Of a DNA stretch of 64,000 nt, positions 1-11,100 are shown in pieces. The translations under genes were made by a program, and so were the position numbers. The notes under the pieces are model-generated. The model worked only from the letters and a program-made list of their open reading frames with translations. It did not search any database and was not told the origin of the DNA. Source of the DNA: Thalassotalea sp. PP2-459 (GTDB lineage: Bacteria > Pseudomonadota > Gammaproteobacteria > Enterobacterales > Alteromonadaceae); NCBI RefSeq assembly GCF_001913705.1, contig NZ_MKQD01000065.1:1-64000 (forward strand), given 5' to 3'. How positions within the stretch are numbered: position 1 is the first letter of the stretch; the number at the start of each line of letters is the position of its first letter.

Positions 1-30
1 CACATGAGAGTCTGGGTAACCTGCCGCCGG

Positions 31-160
31 CAGTTTACCGAGAAAAACTGGAAAATTCTAATTTAGAACTGTGTCATTAATGGGGAAGTGGACAGCAGTT
101 TACCGAGAAAAACTGGAAAATTCTAATTTAGAACTGTGTCATTAATGGGGAAGTGGACAC
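31..160. repeat. 65-base tandem duplication
   Basis: Two head-to-tail copies of a 65-base unit lie at 31-95 and 96-160. By eye they differ only at the final base (g against c). The second copy runs into the broken transposase fragment, whose last codons and stop are read from this repeat. The near identity points to a recent duplication next to a decayed insertion sequence. Its origin is not clear. Confidence 0.9.
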
Positions 161-441
161 CAGCCAACGATACGGCGTGAATGTAAGTCCATAACAATAG
201 CTAGATACATCCAACCTTCGCCAGTTCTTAAATACGTCACATCTCTAACCCACACTTGATTGGAAGTAACAGGATTAAAGTTCTGATTCAATAGGTTATC
301 AGCAACCGCATCACTGAGTTTACGCTTGGTTGTTACTTTATATGCAACGCGCTGAGTAACAATCAAACCAAGTTTGGCCATCAACTTCTGAACGCCATAA
401 TCACTGACGTTAAAGCCCTCTCTGCTTAATGGTTTTAAACC
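142..441 (-). pseudogene. IS3-family transposase OrfB fragment
   Basis: The reading frame carries the middle of an IS3 OrfB: residues like DYGVQKLMAKLGL, then NQVWVRDVTYLRTGEGWMYL, which includes the first catalytic Asp region of the DDE integrase core, then DLHSRRIVGW. The frame next runs into the 65-base repeat and stops. About 80 N-terminal residues and the whole C-terminal half, with the second Asp and the Glu, are absent. It is a non-functional remnant made by two deletions. Confidence 0.85.
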
Positions 442-729
442 TTACTTGTTTTCCTTTAGCAGGAGGACGCTGGCCTTTTTTAATATCTCTTTTTCCATCC
501 TTAGCTCTTTATTTTCCTTGCGTAGTCTTAATAGCTCAGCTCGTTCATCCGCATTTAAACTGGCACCAGGACGTTCGGCTTCAAACTTAGCTTTCCAGTT
601 ATAAAGTAGTTTATCTGTGATACCTAAAGACGCTGCTGCCTTAGGGACTGAATAACCTTGGTCGGTTACTAATGCTACAGCTTCTTGTTTAAATTCAGCC
701 GTGTAACTTCTGTTTGTTCTTTTTGTCAT
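442..729 (-). CDS. IS3-family transposase OrfA
   Basis: The 95-residue protein begins MTKRTNRSYTAEFKQEAVAL, the usual start of the IS3-family OrfA helix-turn-helix, which binds the terminal repeats. The C-terminal third (about residues 60-95) is a leucine/lysine heptad zone ending LRMEKEILKKASVLLLKENK, the leucine zipper used for multimerisation. In an intact element a -1 frameshift near this end makes OrfAB. Here orfB is truncated, so the protein can at most act as a repressor or inhibitor. Confidence 0.85.
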   Translation of the reverse strand: MTKRTNRSYTAEFKQEAVALVTDQGYSVPKAAASLGITDKLLYNWKAKFEAERPGASLNADERAELLRLRKENKELRMEKEILKKASVLLLKENK

Positions 730-811
730 TTAACACCTCAATAATTTGATTATATTCCATTATTAAAGTGTCCTGTTTGATTAAAGCAGATCAATGATAT
801 AGTGGGTTTAC

Positions 812-1045
812 CTATTTACTCTCTTTTTTAACCTTGTTGATGATTATTATGGCTAAGAATAAAAAACTGAATGAAACAATATACCCGTAATGTTCAAATG
901 GCCACTTTGAATGATCCAATAAACTTGAAATTGTATAAAAGGTAAAACAGAGTGCAACTATGTTTACATATTTATTAGAAATTAATACTAATATCAATAA
1001 CGATGGTATTGATACTAGTATTGGAAAAAATAGATCTAAATTCAC
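812..1045 (-). CDS. Small hydrophobic protein, unknown function
   Basis: This 77-residue protein starts at a GTG with an AGGAT Shine-Dalgarno about eight bases upstream. It is almost entirely hydrophobic, with three likely membrane segments (about residues 5-22, 26-42, 52-70) and a basic tail KVKKESK. It lies 9 bases after the 229-residue gene on the same strand, so the two are probably co-transcribed. It is not recognised. The position between two insertion sequences suggests a remnant of a mobile island. Confidence 0.55.
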   Translation of the reverse strand: MNLDLFFPILVSIPSLLILVLISNKYVNIVALCFTFYTISSLLDHSKWPFEHYGYIVSFSFLFLAIIIINKVKKESK

Positions 1046-1054
1046 TTTTACATC

Positions 1055-1744
1055 CTATGAAAAGTAACAAGTTTTATATTGTACTATATAAGGTGTACCT
1101 GTGCCTGTATTAGTTGAAAATGTATTACACACCAATGTTAAATCTCCTGAATCTCCGTCGACATATTCATCATCTTCATAACCTCCACCTCCACTACCTC
1201 CACTTGATTCTACAGTAATCACGCCTCCAGTTATTGTTACTTGATCACCAAGTTTTAAATCAGAGTCCATTAACGATGTTATTAGGTCTGCTAGTACCCA
1301 TCCTACTCCCGTACTAATTAATATGTTGATTTTGTTTGAAATAGCATTTTTTGTGAGAGCCGTAGCTAACTCTGCATACCGACTTACAGGAATAGCTAAG
1401 AGAAGTGAATATATGAAATTCATTTTTTTCTGAGCACTATCATTAGCATCAAAATATGCTTGAGTTACTGTAAATGTCATTACACTATTTTCCATAACAT
1501 TTACAAGATCTCTAACAGCATCAGACTGATTCCATTCTTCACATGTAAAATCAGGATCCCAGTCGCATGATAGGCTCCCATCTGGGTCATAGGGCGCCAT
1601 ACGAGAACTAATTTCTGGTATAGATGCCTTATGCTCTCGAAGAAAACTTACAACGTTTGTGGAGTACACTATCTTTTTATTCTTTTGAACTGAAATTGTT
1701 TGAGTGCCACGGGCAAAATGCCTTCTGGAAACAAAATATTTCAT
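1055..1744 (-). CDS. Unknown 229-residue protein with glycine-rich linker
   Basis: This protein is not recognised. The N-terminus is basic, a stretch around residues 55-70 has two Cys in an acidic context (LSCDWDPDFTCEEW), a hydrophobic helix lies around residues 105-125, and a Gly/Ser run then an Asp/Glu-rich stretch (about residues 178-198) separates a short C-terminal piece with two more Cys. The start overlaps the stop of an upstream truncated frame in an ATGA arrangement, and GAGGAAG precedes it, so translation is probably coupled. It may be the distal gene of an operon whose front was removed by the insertion sequence. Confidence 0.55.
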   Translation of the reverse strand: MKYFVSRRHFARGTQTISVQKNKKIVYSTNVVSFLREHKASIPEISSRMAPYDPDGSLSCDWDPDFTCEEWNQSDAVRDLVNVMENSVMTFTVTQAYFDANDSAQKKMNFIYSLLLAIPVSRYAELATALTKNAISNKINILISTGVGWVLADLITSLMDSDLKLGDQVTITGGVITVESSGGSGGGGYEDDEYVDGDSGDLTLVCNTFSTNTGTGTPYIVQYKTCYFS

Positions 1745-1838
1745 AACTTCCTCTTCAGGATTACATTTTTAGAACAAAGGATTACAACATCTTTGTTTAA
1801 TAATTCTGTATCTGCAATAGCATTACTGGGAGCTAGAA
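1741..1838 (-). pseudogene. 3' remnant of a gene cut by the IS element
   Basis: From the edge of the insertion sequence a frame stays open for 31 codons (LAPSNAIADTELLNKDVVIL and 11 more residues) and ends at a TGA that overlaps the ATG of the 229-residue gene. ATGA coupling is typical of real operon junctions, so this is probably the tail of a gene whose body has been lost. It does not continue visibly into the recombinase fragment on the other side of the element, but that cannot be excluded. Confidence 0.45.
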
Positions 1839-3024
<1,186 letters not shown>

Positions 3025-3066
3025 ATTAATACCTAATCAGTTGCGGTGATTCTATCACCTCTAATT

Positions 3067-3094
3067 AGATGGCCAAATTTATTGTGCCACTACA
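3067..3094. repeat. IS3 terminal inverted repeat, orfA side
   Basis: On the minus strand it starts TGTAGTGGCACAATAAATTT and ends GGCCATCT. Its TGTAG supplies the premature stop of the interrupted recombinase. Confidence 0.8.
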
Positions 3095-3799
3095 GATTTG
3101 GCTTTTCTATTGAAGCAACTGGAAATGTGCATGCCTCTTCAACCCTTAAACCCGCTTGAAGCTGCAGCAGTTGATGAATGATGAACTCATCAGAGTATTT
3201 GGTTAAGCAGGTAGCAAACTGAGCCAGTTCTTCTTTGGATAAAGGGTTTAGACTTTGATTTTCATTTTTAATTGGTTTTCTGATTCTCAGGTCTGTAGAG
3301 CGAACAACAAACTTAGGGTTATTGTGGTTCATCATCCCTGTGTTTGCGATGTGAACTAATTGGTAATTAAATGGCTTATTGTCTTCTGTAAAAGTTATAA
3401 AACGCTCGTGAGCAGCCCACTCATAAAATTTGATAATTTGAAGCATATATAACGATGCTGTTGAATATGCCATCTCTCCTTCTTTTGCCGACTTTAGTAA
3501 ATCATCGTTTCTGAATCTATAAGTGGGCTTGAGGTAGTCAGTCGGAGGAAAAGCATTCCACTCACACCCTGTACTTTCAAGAAAGAGCCAGTATCTTTTT
3601 ATCGCTCTAACACAGCAAGAAATATCAGATACTCTTCGAATATTTTGAAGATAATTAAGCCATAGATTAACGGGAAGAATATACTCGTTTTCTTTTGAAT
3701 AAAATGTAGGAAAACCTTTTAGTAAAAAAGGCTTTAAGACTTTTGACGTAGGATATATACGGGGAACATAGAAGTTTTTGAGTGAATAACGGAAACCAT
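3089..3799 (-). pseudogene. Tyrosine recombinase (integrase), truncated by IS element
   Basis: An open frame runs from about 3799 to the insertion sequence. It has a core-binding SAM-like domain (KPFLLKGF, VNLWLNYLQNIRRVSDISCC, RAIKRYWLFLESTGCEW) and then the start of the catalytic domain with QLQAGLRVEEACTFP, the motif holding the first catalytic Arg. The frame stops at TAG inside the insertion-sequence end, so the remaining catalytic residues and the Tyr are lost. A TAG precedes the frame at about 3800 and no ATG occurs before 3473, so the original start is missing or non-standard. It was probably the integrase of an older genomic island. Confidence 0.75.
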
Positions 3800-3848
3800 A
3801 CTAACCCCTTAGAGAAATGAACTCTATTGAGGTTAGTATTTTTTCCAG
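3797..3848 (+). terminator. Long hairpin with T-run between integrase remnant and gor
   Basis: CATACTAACC and GGTTAGTATT form the outer arms around an inner TAGAG/CTCTA stem, followed by a run of T. It looks like a plus-strand terminator, although no plus-strand gene lies upstream. It could instead be a recombination site of the dead integrase. Confidence 0.5.
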
Positions 3849-3887
3849 ACTTTACAAATCTACAGAGTAGGTTTTCCAGACCTCGAT

Positions 3888-5240
3888 CTAAAGAGTAACA
3901 AACTCTTCTGCTGATGTTGGGTGGATAGCTACGGTATTATCAAAATCAGCTTTTGTGGCGCCCATTTTCATTGCTACAGCAAAACCTTGTAAAAGTTCAT
4001 CACTACCAAATCCAATAGAGTGAATACCCACTATCTTTTCTTCTTTACCTACGCAGATAAGTTTCATTTTTGTTGGATCACGGTAATCGTCGGTAATGGC
4101 TTGGTAAAGCGCAGTAAATTGTGAACGATAGACTTTTACTTGGCTTTCTCCGTATTCGTCAATTGCTTCTTGTTCACTTAAACCGACAGTTCCGATGACT
4201 GGATGGCTAAAGACCACAGTGGCAACATTGCTATAATCTAAATGCTCAGTTGGTTTATTGTTAAATAAACGCTCACATAATCGACGGCCTGCTGCAACAG
4301 CAACAGGCGTTAACTGTACTCTGCCTGTGTTGTCACCTACGGCATAAATGCCTTCAACTTGAGTATTTTGATACTTATCGGTAGGAATAAAGCCTTTTTT
4401 GTCTAATTCGATACCGGTTGCTTCAATGTTAATGTTATCGGTTGCAGGTTCGCGACCGATTGCCCAAATAACGGTTTCAACAGGACCAACTGTTTTGCCG
4501 TTTTCTAGGTGAATGGTTAAGGTTCCGTCAGAGTGTTTCTCAATGGACGTTGGTGTACTGTGATTGTGCAATGTTGGGCCGTGCTTGGCCATTTGTTCCA
4601 CTAAGGTGTCAGACAACATGTCGTCAAAATCTCGAAGCGGTTTTGCTTTTCTGACGACTAAATGTGTGTCGCTTCCCAGTGCGTGTAATACTCCGGCTAA
4701 TTCAACGGCAATATAACCTGCACCAATTACGGCGACAGACTTTGGCTGTTGTGTTAAAGCAAAAAAGCCATCGGAATCAATGCCGTGTTCAGCGCCGGGA
4801 ATCTTTGGAATACTTGGGCGGCCACCAGTGGCAATGACAATATGGTCAGCCGTGATTTTTTCACCGTTCACTTCGATAGTATTTTTATTGACAAACTTGG
4901 CAAAGCCATCAATTAGCGTAACACCGTTAGCTTCAAAACCACGACCATATGCAGCGTGTATACGCTTGATATAAGTTTCACGATTGGCGACTAATCGTGA
5001 CCAGTCAAAATTATCTGCAGAAAGATTAAAGCCGTAATCATGGCTGTAATGAATGGCATCGGCAATTTGCCCTGCATACCACATGGCTTTTTTAGGTACA
5101 CAACCAACGTTTACACAGGTGCCACCCACTTGTTTTGCTTCAATAACAGCGGCTTTTTTGCCAAGCTTTGCTGCGCGATTTGCTGATGCGATACCGCCGC
5201 TGCCTGCGCCAATGGCTAGAAAGTCAAAGTGTTGAGTCAT
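3888..5240 (-). CDS. gor: Glutathione-disulfide reductase
   Basis: This cytosolic flavoenzyme reduces oxidised glutathione with NADPH. The 450-residue length is normal. Visible are the FAD-binding [10 protein letters not shown] (11-20), the redox pair in [13 protein letters not shown] (Cys42, Cys47), a second Rossmann motif [13 protein letters not shown] (about 170) for NADPH, the FAD motif GIYAVGD (about 295) and the C-terminal HPTSAEE with the catalytic His (about 440). The start has AGGAGC upstream. It is divergent from prlC across 160 bases, as in several Alteromonadales. Confidence 0.97.
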   Translation of the reverse strand: MTQHFDFLAIGAGSGGIASANRAAKLGKKAAVIEAKQVGGTCVNVGCVPKKAMWYAGQIADAIHYSHDYGFNLSADNFDWSRLVANRETYIKRIHAAYGRGFEANGVTLIDGFAKFVNKNTIEVNGEKITADHIVIATGGRPSIPKIPGAEHGIDSDGFFALTQQPKSVAVIGAGYIAVELAGVLHALGSDTHLVVRKAKPLRDFDDMLSDTLVEQMAKHGPTLHNHSTPTSIEKHSDGTLTIHLENGKTVGPVETVIWAIGREPATDNINIEATGIELDKKGFIPTDKYQNTQVEGIYAVGDNTGRVQLTPVAVAAGRRLCERLFNNKPTEHLDYSNVATVVFSHPVIGTVGLSEQEAIDEYGESQVKVYRSQFTALYQAITDDYRDPTKMKLICVGKEEKIVGIHSIGFGSDELLQGFAVAMKMGATKADFDNTVAIHPTSAEEFVTL

Positions 5241-5402
5241 CTGTTTTTGCTCCTGATCTGTGTGCAGATAATAGGTTTAAGACCTTAAATATGCGGATAA
5301 TCATTCATCCTTTCAAGCAATGTTTACTAAGATACTTGAATTAATACAGTTTAGCCTTTACATCTACTATCATAATAGCATCACCAATAAGCTGACATTA
5401 CT

Positions 5403-7451
5403 ATGAGTAATCCATTATTAGAAAACACTTCGTTACCGCAATTCTCTAAAATTCTTCCAGAGCATGTAAAACCCGCAGTAGAAAAGGCCATTGCTGATTG
5501 TAAAAAAACCATTGAACAGGTGATAAAGAATAACGACAGTTATACTTGGGATAACTTAGTTGAGCCCATTAATGATGTTGATGACATTTTAGGTAAGCTA
5601 TGGTCACCGGTTTCACATATGAATTCGGTCGTCAATAGTGAAGAACTTCGTGATGCTTACGAATCGTGTTTACCCTTATTATCTGAATACGGTACCTTTG
5701 TTGGCCAGCATCAAGGCTTATTTGAAGCTTATCAAAACCTTGCAACGAGTGATGAATATCAAACACTTGATACCGCACAACGCAAAGTCATTGATAATGC
5801 CTTGCGAGACTTTACCCTATCGGGTATTGCGTTACCTTCTGAGCAGAAAAAGCGCTATGGTGAAATTGTCACGCGTTTATCGGAACTGGGCTCAACCTTT
5901 AGTAATAACTTACTTGATGCAACGCATGCTTATACCGTTAATATTACCGATGAATCGGAACTTGATGGTTTGCCTGATTCCGCTAAAGACGCTGCCGCTG
6001 CTCAGGCGAAGGCTCAGGAAAAAGAAGGATGGCTGTTTACTTTAGATATTCCAAGTTACTTACCGGTAATGATGTATTGTGACAATCGAGAGTTGCGTGA
6101 AAAACTTTATCGCGGCTTTGTAACACGTGCCTCAGATCAAGGGCCGAATGCAGGTGAATATGATAATAGCGATATAATGAATGAAATTTTGGCATTACGT
6201 CATGAATTGGCGAAATTACTTGGTTTTGACAACTTTGCTGAAAAATCGTTAGCCACCAAAATGGCGAACTCAACAAACGAAGTGTTGGGCTTTTTGGAAG
6301 ACTTAGCTAAAAAATCGAAAAGCCAAGGTATTGAAGATCTTGAGCAAGTTAAAGAGTTTGCCCAAAAACACTATGATGTTAATGAGTTAGCACCATGGGA
6401 TTTAACCTATTACAGTGAAAAATTAAAACAAAGTCGCTTTGCTATTTCTGATGAAGAGCTTCGACCGTATTTTCCTGAACATAAGGTTGTATCAGGGTTA
6501 TTCGAAGTAGTTAATCGTTTATTTGGTATTAAAATCACCGAGAAAACAGGTATTGATACTTGGCATGAAGACGTAAAGTTTTATGACATTCATGATGCCA
6601 ATCAACATTATCGTGGAAGTTTTTATCTTGATTTATATGCAAGAGCGAAAAAACGAGGTGGTGCATGGATGGACGATTGTGTTGGCCGTAGAAAATTAAC
6701 TTCAGGCGAGGTGCAATACCCCGTTGCGTACTTAACGTGTAATTTCAATGGCCCAATAGGAGAGAAACCCGCATTATTTACCCATGATGAAGTGGTGACT
6801 TTATTTCATGAGTTTGGTCATGGCATACATCATATGTTAACGCAAATAGACGCTTGCGGTGTATCCGGCATAGATGGTGTGCCATGGGATGCTGTTGAAT
6901 TACCCAGTCAATTTTTAGAAAATTGGTGCTGGCAGCCAGAAGCATTGGCTTTTATTTCAGGTCATTATGAAACGGGCGAGTCATTGCCAGAAGACATGCT
7001 TGATAAAATGTTGGCGGCGAAAAACTATCAATCGGCGATGCAAATGTTGCGTCAATTGGAATTTAGTTTGTTTGACTTTCTTATGCACAGCAATTACAAA
7101 TCTGATACCGAAAATGATCAGTACATTCAACAAGTGCTTAATGAAGTTAGAGATAGATATTCAGTAGTGCCAGCGGCTGACTTTAATCGCTTTCAGCATG
7201 GTTTTGGGCATATTTTTGGTGGTGGTTATGCTGCAGGCTATTACAGCTATAAATGGGCTGAAGTATTATCCGCGGATGCTTTTTCAAGGTTCGAAGAAGA
7301 AGGGGTGTTTAATTCCGCAGTAGGCAAAGATTTTCTGAACCACATTCTAGAAAAAGGCGGTTCACAAGAGCCAAGTGAGCTGTTCAAAGCTTTTAGAGGC
7401 CGAGAGCCAAATATTGACGCACTACTGCGCCATAGTGGTATTGCTGCTTAA
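5403..7451 (+). CDS. prlC: Oligopeptidase A
   Basis: This cytosolic M3-family zinc metallopeptidase degrades short peptides, including cleaved signal peptides. The 682 residues match E. coli PrlC/OpdA. The zinc motif HEFGHGIHH lies at about residue 469, with a downstream Glu ligand in DAVELPSQFLENW. Two small genes follow closely (12 bases to the first), giving a prlC, Tag-like glycosylase, rsmJ operon; prlC-rsmJ linkage is widely conserved in gammaproteobacteria. Confidence 0.97.
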   Translation: MSNPLLENTSLPQFSKILPEHVKPAVEKAIADCKKTIEQVIKNNDSYTWDNLVEPINDVDDILGKLWSPVSHMNSVVNSEELRDAYESCLPLLSEYGTFVGQHQGLFEAYQNLATSDEYQTLDTAQRKVIDNALRDFTLSGIALPSEQKKRYGEIVTRLSELGSTFSNNLLDATHAYTVNITDESELDGLPDSAKDAAAAQAKAQEKEGWLFTLDIPSYLPVMMYCDNRELREKLYRGFVTRASDQGPNAGEYDNSDIMNEILALRHELAKLLGFDNFAEKSLATKMANSTNEVLGFLEDLAKKSKSQGIEDLEQVKEFAQKHYDVNELAPWDLTYYSEKLKQSRFAISDEELRPYFPEHKVVSGLFEVVNRLFGIKITEKTGIDTWHEDVKFYDIHDANQHYRGSFYLDLYARAKKRGGAWMDDCVGRRKLTSGEVQYPVAYLTCNFNGPIGEKPALFTHDEVVTLFHEFGHGIHHMLTQIDACGVSGIDGVPWDAVELPSQFLENWCWQPEALAFISGHYETGESLPEDMLDKMLAAKNYQSAMQMLRQLEFSLFDFLMHSNYKSDTENDQYIQQVLNEVRDRYSVVPAADFNRFQHGFGHIFGGGYAAGYYSYKWAEVLSADAFSRFEEEGVFNSAVGKDFLNHILEKGGSQEPSELFKAFRGREPNIDALLRHSGIAA

Positions 7452-7463
7452 TAGGCTGATGAC

Positions 7464-8150
7464 ATGACATTAGAAACAGTTGACGAGATTTATCAACGTG
7501 CAGCAGAACGCAAAGGCGGTGACGCTAAGCTCAATGTGCTATTAGCTGCGCAAAAACAAGGGATTGATGAACTTACTGATGATCGTATTTTGTCTGAAAT
7601 GACTAAAAAGATTTTTCAGTCAGGGTTTGTTTGGCGTGTGGTTGAAAAAAAATGGCCTGACTTTGAAGAGGCGTTTTTTAACTTTGATATTGAAAAAATA
7701 TTGATGATGCCAGAAGAGATGTTAGAGCAAAAAGCAAGTGATCCTAAAATCATCCGTAACTTTAATAAAGTGAAAACCATCAAAGCTAATGCTCAAATGA
7801 TGTTTGAAGAGCGGCAGAATGGTCATAGCTTTGCTGAGTTCATCGCAAGATGGCCAACTGCTGATATTATTGGCTTGTGGGCATATTTAAAAAAGAATGG
7901 ACAACGATTAGGGGGGAACACTGGTCCGTATGCATTGCGTATGTTGGGTAAAGATACGTTTTTGTTGAGTCGAGATGTCGAAGGTTATTTTCGAGCTCAT
8001 GACTTGATCTCCGGTGGTCTTCACACCAAATCAACGTTGAAGACTATTCAACAGAGCTTTAACCATTGGCACCAAGAATCTGGTATGTCGCTGTCACAAT
8101 TAAGTCGATTGGTGGCGTTTTCTACTGGCGATAACCAGTTAATTTCGTGA
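7464..8150 (+). CDS. DNA-3-methyladenine glycosylase I family protein
   Basis: The protein has 228 residues in the Tag-like helix-hairpin-helix fold: [20 protein letters not shown] resembles the Tag segment around its base pocket, and [15 protein letters not shown] follows. True Tag removes 3-methyladenine and holds a zinc snap with Cys near the N-terminus and Cys/His near the C-terminus. No Cys is present here, so this is the zinc-less Tag-like branch and the substrate is uncertain. It sits between prlC and rsmJ and overlaps rsmJ by 4 bases. Confidence 0.8.
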   Translation: MTLETVDEIYQRAAERKGGDAKLNVLLAAQKQGIDELTDDRILSEMTKKIFQSGFVWRVVEKKWPDFEEAFFNFDIEKILMMPEEMLEQKASDPKIIRNFNKVKTIKANAQMMFEERQNGHSFAEFIARWPTADIIGLWAYLKKNGQRLGGNTGPYALRMLGKDTFLLSRDVEGYFRAHDLISGGLHTKSTLKTIQQSFNHWHQESGMSLSQLSRLVAFSTGDNQLIS

Positions 8151-8956
8151 GTATAACTTTTATGCAACACATTGCTGTTGGTTATGTCGATTCAGTGGAT
8201 GCCGATAAAGCTAAAGCAATCGCTGCCAAATGGGGTTTTGATTATATTGGCGACGTTGCGTCGGCAGTAAACTTTCCTTCGCTTATATTTTTGTTACAAG
8301 TCAATATTCAGCGTTTAGAGCTGATCAAACTCGATGAACCAAAGCTTGGTGCCATTGCGGTTGATTTTGTCTCAGGCGCTACGGCACATCGCCGTAAATT
8401 TGGTGGTGGCCGTGGGCAAGACATTGCAAAAGCAGTCGGTTTAAAGCATGGCTTTACCCCATGCGTGTTAGATGCAACCGCAGGTTTAGGCCGAGACGCT
8501 TTTGTATTAGCCACACTAGGCTGCGAAGTAAAAATGATCGAGCGTAACCCTGTGGTTGCTGCATTACTTGACGATGGCTTACAGCGTGCGGCTTTGAGTG
8601 TTGATGTGAATGACATTACTGATCGTATGTCACTAATGTTTGCTTCATCTATTGATAATATGACACACGAAAGTGATATTGATGTGGTTTATTTAGATCC
8701 AATGTATCCTCATAGGGAAAAGTCTGCCGCGGTTAAAAAAGAAATGCGCGTGTTTCAATCATTGGTAGGTGAAGACGTAGATAGCGATTCCTTGCTAGCG
8801 CCAGCGCTTGATATCGCGCAATATCGTGTTGTTGTGAAGCGTCCTAGCTATGCTGAAAACTTAGCCTCAAAAAAGCCATCTACCAGTATTAAAATGAAGA
8901 AAAACCGTTTTGATGTTTATGTAAATCGCGCTATTCCAAAGGCTGAAATTAATTAA
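8147..8956 (+). CDS. rsmJ: 16S rRNA (guanine(1516)-N(2))-methyltransferase
   Basis: The 269-residue SAM-dependent methyltransferase modifies G1516 of 16S rRNA. Motif [15 protein letters not shown] (about residue 104) and motif [12 protein letters not shown] (about 182) are clear, and the C-terminal [15 protein letters not shown] is typical of RsmJ. The GTG start overlaps the previous stop (GTGA), so translation is probably coupled. Some Tn7-like CRISPR transposons use rsmJ as target, but no insertion is seen at its 3' end. Confidence 0.94.
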   Translation: MSITFMQHIAVGYVDSVDADKAKAIAAKWGFDYIGDVASAVNFPSLIFLLQVNIQRLELIKLDEPKLGAIAVDFVSGATAHRRKFGGGRGQDIAKAVGLKHGFTPCVLDATAGLGRDAFVLATLGCEVKMIERNPVVAALLDDGLQRAALSVDVNDITDRMSLMFASSIDNMTHESDIDVVYLDPMYPHREKSAAVKKEMRVFQSLVGEDVDSDSLLAPALDIAQYRVVVKRPSYAENLASKKPSTSIKMKKNRFDVYVNRAIPKAEIN

Positions 8957-8997
8957 ATCAATTGTAATTTGTTTTGTTTGCCAGCGTTATCATAAAG

Positions 8998-9066
8998 CTG
9001 TCATATTAATGTGACGGAATGAATCTATAATGACCTTTTGACATAAAAGTGTCATGTTTATGTAAC
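8998..9066 (+). promoter_or_regulatory. Two PhoB-box-like repeats and promoter upstream of chemoreceptor
   Basis: CTGTCAT, four bases, ATGTGAC lies at 8998-9015, and GTGTCAT, four bases, ATGTAAC at 9049-9066. Each resembles the Pho box (CTGTCAT, 4 bases, CTGTCAC), and the first half-site of the upstream copy is a perfect match. A TTGACA at 9038-9043 could be a -35 element. Regulation by phosphate limitation is an inference. Confidence 0.4.
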
Positions 9067-9126
9067 CTAATCGTCATAATACTTAACGAGAATGCCTACT
9101 CACTTATTATAGTTGTAGGTAATGTT

Positions 9127-11088
9127 GTGCGCGTCTCTACTTTTTCCCGTTCTTCCGTCATTGCAATCAGTGCTTTTGCTGTTATTTTTCTTGCGACGAT
9201 GTATCAAGTGAGTGAATCACTGTCACAAAGTAGAAAGCAATATGATCAGTACCAGCAGTTAAAATCATTAATTACGGTTAATTTTAGTCGTACGGTTAGA
9301 CGGTATTTAGAGTCTGGAGATGCTAGTCAATTGACCGAAGCTGAAGCTATTCTTGATGATATTATTATCAACGCTGAGCAGTTGTCGTTATCTCAGCTTG
9401 CTGCTGGCATTACAACTAAGGCAAGGGGTCTTAAAAAAGAAATCGCAACTAAATATCGTGCAATGGGCAAATTAAGTGGAGACCCTCTTGCTCTATTGCG
9501 CAATGGCGAACGAGGTATTTCAGCGATTAATCAGCAGCTAGCTGGTTATGTAGAACAAACTGAAGTACTAGATGCCGCGAACAAGCAAGCTTATTTACAA
9601 TTAACCAATCGTTTAGCGACTGCTTTATTTGATTTAGTGGACAGTAGAGAAAACATGTTTGCTCAACAGAAAGCCAACAGTGATTCATTATCGTTTCCAC
9701 TTCAAGCACTCAAAGATTTAGTTGATCAACTTTCGACAAAGCCATTATTAGAAATTTACAGTGATGATAGCGGTGATGAAGATGACTTTTTTGCCGATGA
9801 GGATGATAAAGAAGATATGAGCGAAGATGCATTGTCTGAGCTAACATCTTTGATCAGGCGTTATCATATTGAATTGAGCAATACGTTAGATAATGAACAG
9901 CAACGCCAAGAAGGTTTGAAGTTGCTGAGTAATCAAGTTGATGACCTTGAAAATATTATTATAAATGGCGAAGCTGAAATTACGCAGGCGCAAAAGCAGG
10001 TGAATCAACAGTTGTCTTATATTGTTATTGGACTGCTATCATTTCTAATCCTTTTTTTAGCAGCTAATTATTGGTTAACGCGGAGCGTAGTGTTAAATCC
10101 GCTACGTAAACTTCGCGATAGCTTTGTGACGCTGGTAAACGAAGGCCGTGTTGACAACATAACGGGTATACCTTTAAAAACGGAGCTTGGTGAAATTTCA
10201 CATAGCTTTAATCAAATGGTGTCAAAACTTGCTCAAGAAGATAAACAAAAAGCACAGCAATTAAATTTAGTGTCGACAGCAATGAAAACCATGGAAAACC
10301 AAGCGGGTAATATTTTAGAATCCTCTGCGAGTACCGATCAGCATTTAACCGATGTAGTGCAGGTTATGGATGCCTTATCACGTGTGACTGATAACGTTAA
10401 TACGTTGTCACAACAAGTTGTAGATAATGCAAAAACGACAGAACAAGCGATGAATGATAGCCAAGCCAAAGTGCATGAAGTCTTGACTGCAAGTGAGCAA
10501 ACTAATCAAGCTGCAAGTGCAGGTAAGGAAGCTATTCTATCTCTGTCGCAATCGGTAGAAAGTGTGGGTTCAATTGTTGATGTGATCAGTTCAATCGCTG
10601 ATCAAACCAATTTACTGGCATTAAATGCTGCAATTGAAGCCGCACGTGCGGGTGAACATGGTAGAGGCTTTTCGGTAGTTGCTGATGAAGTACGTCAGTT
10701 AGCGGGTAAAACGCAAGAGTCACTTAACCAAGTTAGTAAACGTTTAGAGCAGTTAAACCAGGCAAGTTCGACCTTAGAAAATAACATTTACGGTATTGAA
10801 AATGCGTCTCACCAACAAAAAGATATCGCGGCGCTATTAAAAGAAAATGCTGAAAATGTGGTTGAGCAAGCAATCACTTCAGCGAATGTAGCGGAAGATG
10901 CATTGGCTCAAATTAATCAACAACGAAGTCACTTTGTTGAATTTGAACAAGCGATGGAAAGTGTGCAAAATGAAGTAATGCATTCTCGAACACTTGCAGA
11001 CAAAATTGTGAAAGATGTTAATGGTCAAGTAAATGACATCAATCAAACATTGCGTATTGTGATGAATAGCGAGCAAGAGTTAAGTTAG
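9127..11088 (+). CDS. Methyl-accepting chemotaxis protein
   Basis: This inner-membrane chemoreceptor signals to CheA/CheW. From the chosen GTG start (AGGT six bases upstream) it has 653 residues; an earlier in-frame GTG at 9049 would add 26 residues with no signal-like character and would overlap the Pho-like box. TM1 is about residues 9-28, a periplasmic helical region follows, TM2 is about 297-319, then HAMP, and the signalling tip [20 protein letters not shown] lies near 495. An acidic run of Asp/Glu (about residues 212-235) in the periplasmic part is unusual. The ligand is unknown. Confidence 0.92.
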   Translation: MRVSTFSRSSVIAISAFAVIFLATMYQVSESLSQSRKQYDQYQQLKSLITVNFSRTVRRYLESGDASQLTEAEAILDDIIINAEQLSLSQLAAGITTKARGLKKEIATKYRAMGKLSGDPLALLRNGERGISAINQQLAGYVEQTEVLDAANKQAYLQLTNRLATALFDLVDSRENMFAQQKANSDSLSFPLQALKDLVDQLSTKPLLEIYSDDSGDEDDFFADEDDKEDMSEDALSELTSLIRRYHIELSNTLDNEQQRQEGLKLLSNQVDDLENIIINGEAEITQAQKQVNQQLSYIVIGLLSFLILFLAANYWLTRSVVLNPLRKLRDSFVTLVNEGRVDNITGIPLKTELGEISHSFNQMVSKLAQEDKQKAQQLNLVSTAMKTMENQAGNILESSASTDQHLTDVVQVMDALSRVTDNVNTLSQQVVDNAKTTEQAMNDSQAKVHEVLTASEQTNQAASAGKEAILSLSQSVESVGSIVDVISSIADQTNLLALNAAIEAARAGEHGRGFSVVADEVRQLAGKTQESLNQVSKRLEQLNQASSTLENNIYGIENASHQQKDIAALLKENAENVVEQAITSANVAEDALAQINQQRSHFVEFEQAMESVQNEVMHSRTLADKIVKDVNGQVNDINQTLRIVMNSEQELS

Positions 11089-11100
11089 TGAGTAATACGT

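Larger units (their letters stand above)
142..787 (-). mobile_element. Decayed IS3-family insertion sequence
   Basis: A complete-looking orfA (442-729) is followed at once by a short piece of orfB (142-441). The start and end of orfB are missing. The upstream end is probably near 787, where the minus strand reads TGATCTGCTTTAATCAAACA, a plausible IS3-type terminus. The other terminus cannot be identified because the sequence passes into the 65-base tandem repeat. The element should be unable to move by itself. Confidence 0.75.

Noticed and set aside
31-160. Possible CRISPR-like repeat array
   Set aside because: Only two contiguous 65-base copies without spacers are present. It is a tandem duplication.
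3089-5240. tRNA attachment site for the dead integrase
   Set aside because: No tRNA gene or tRNA 3' fragment is visible beside the recombinase; none was recognised elsewhere in the window.
9049-9126. N-terminal extension of the chemoreceptor from the upstream GTG
   Set aside because: The extra 26 residues precede the first membrane helix without function, overlap the Pho-like box, and the GTG at 9127 has a ribosome site and places TM1 near the N-terminus.
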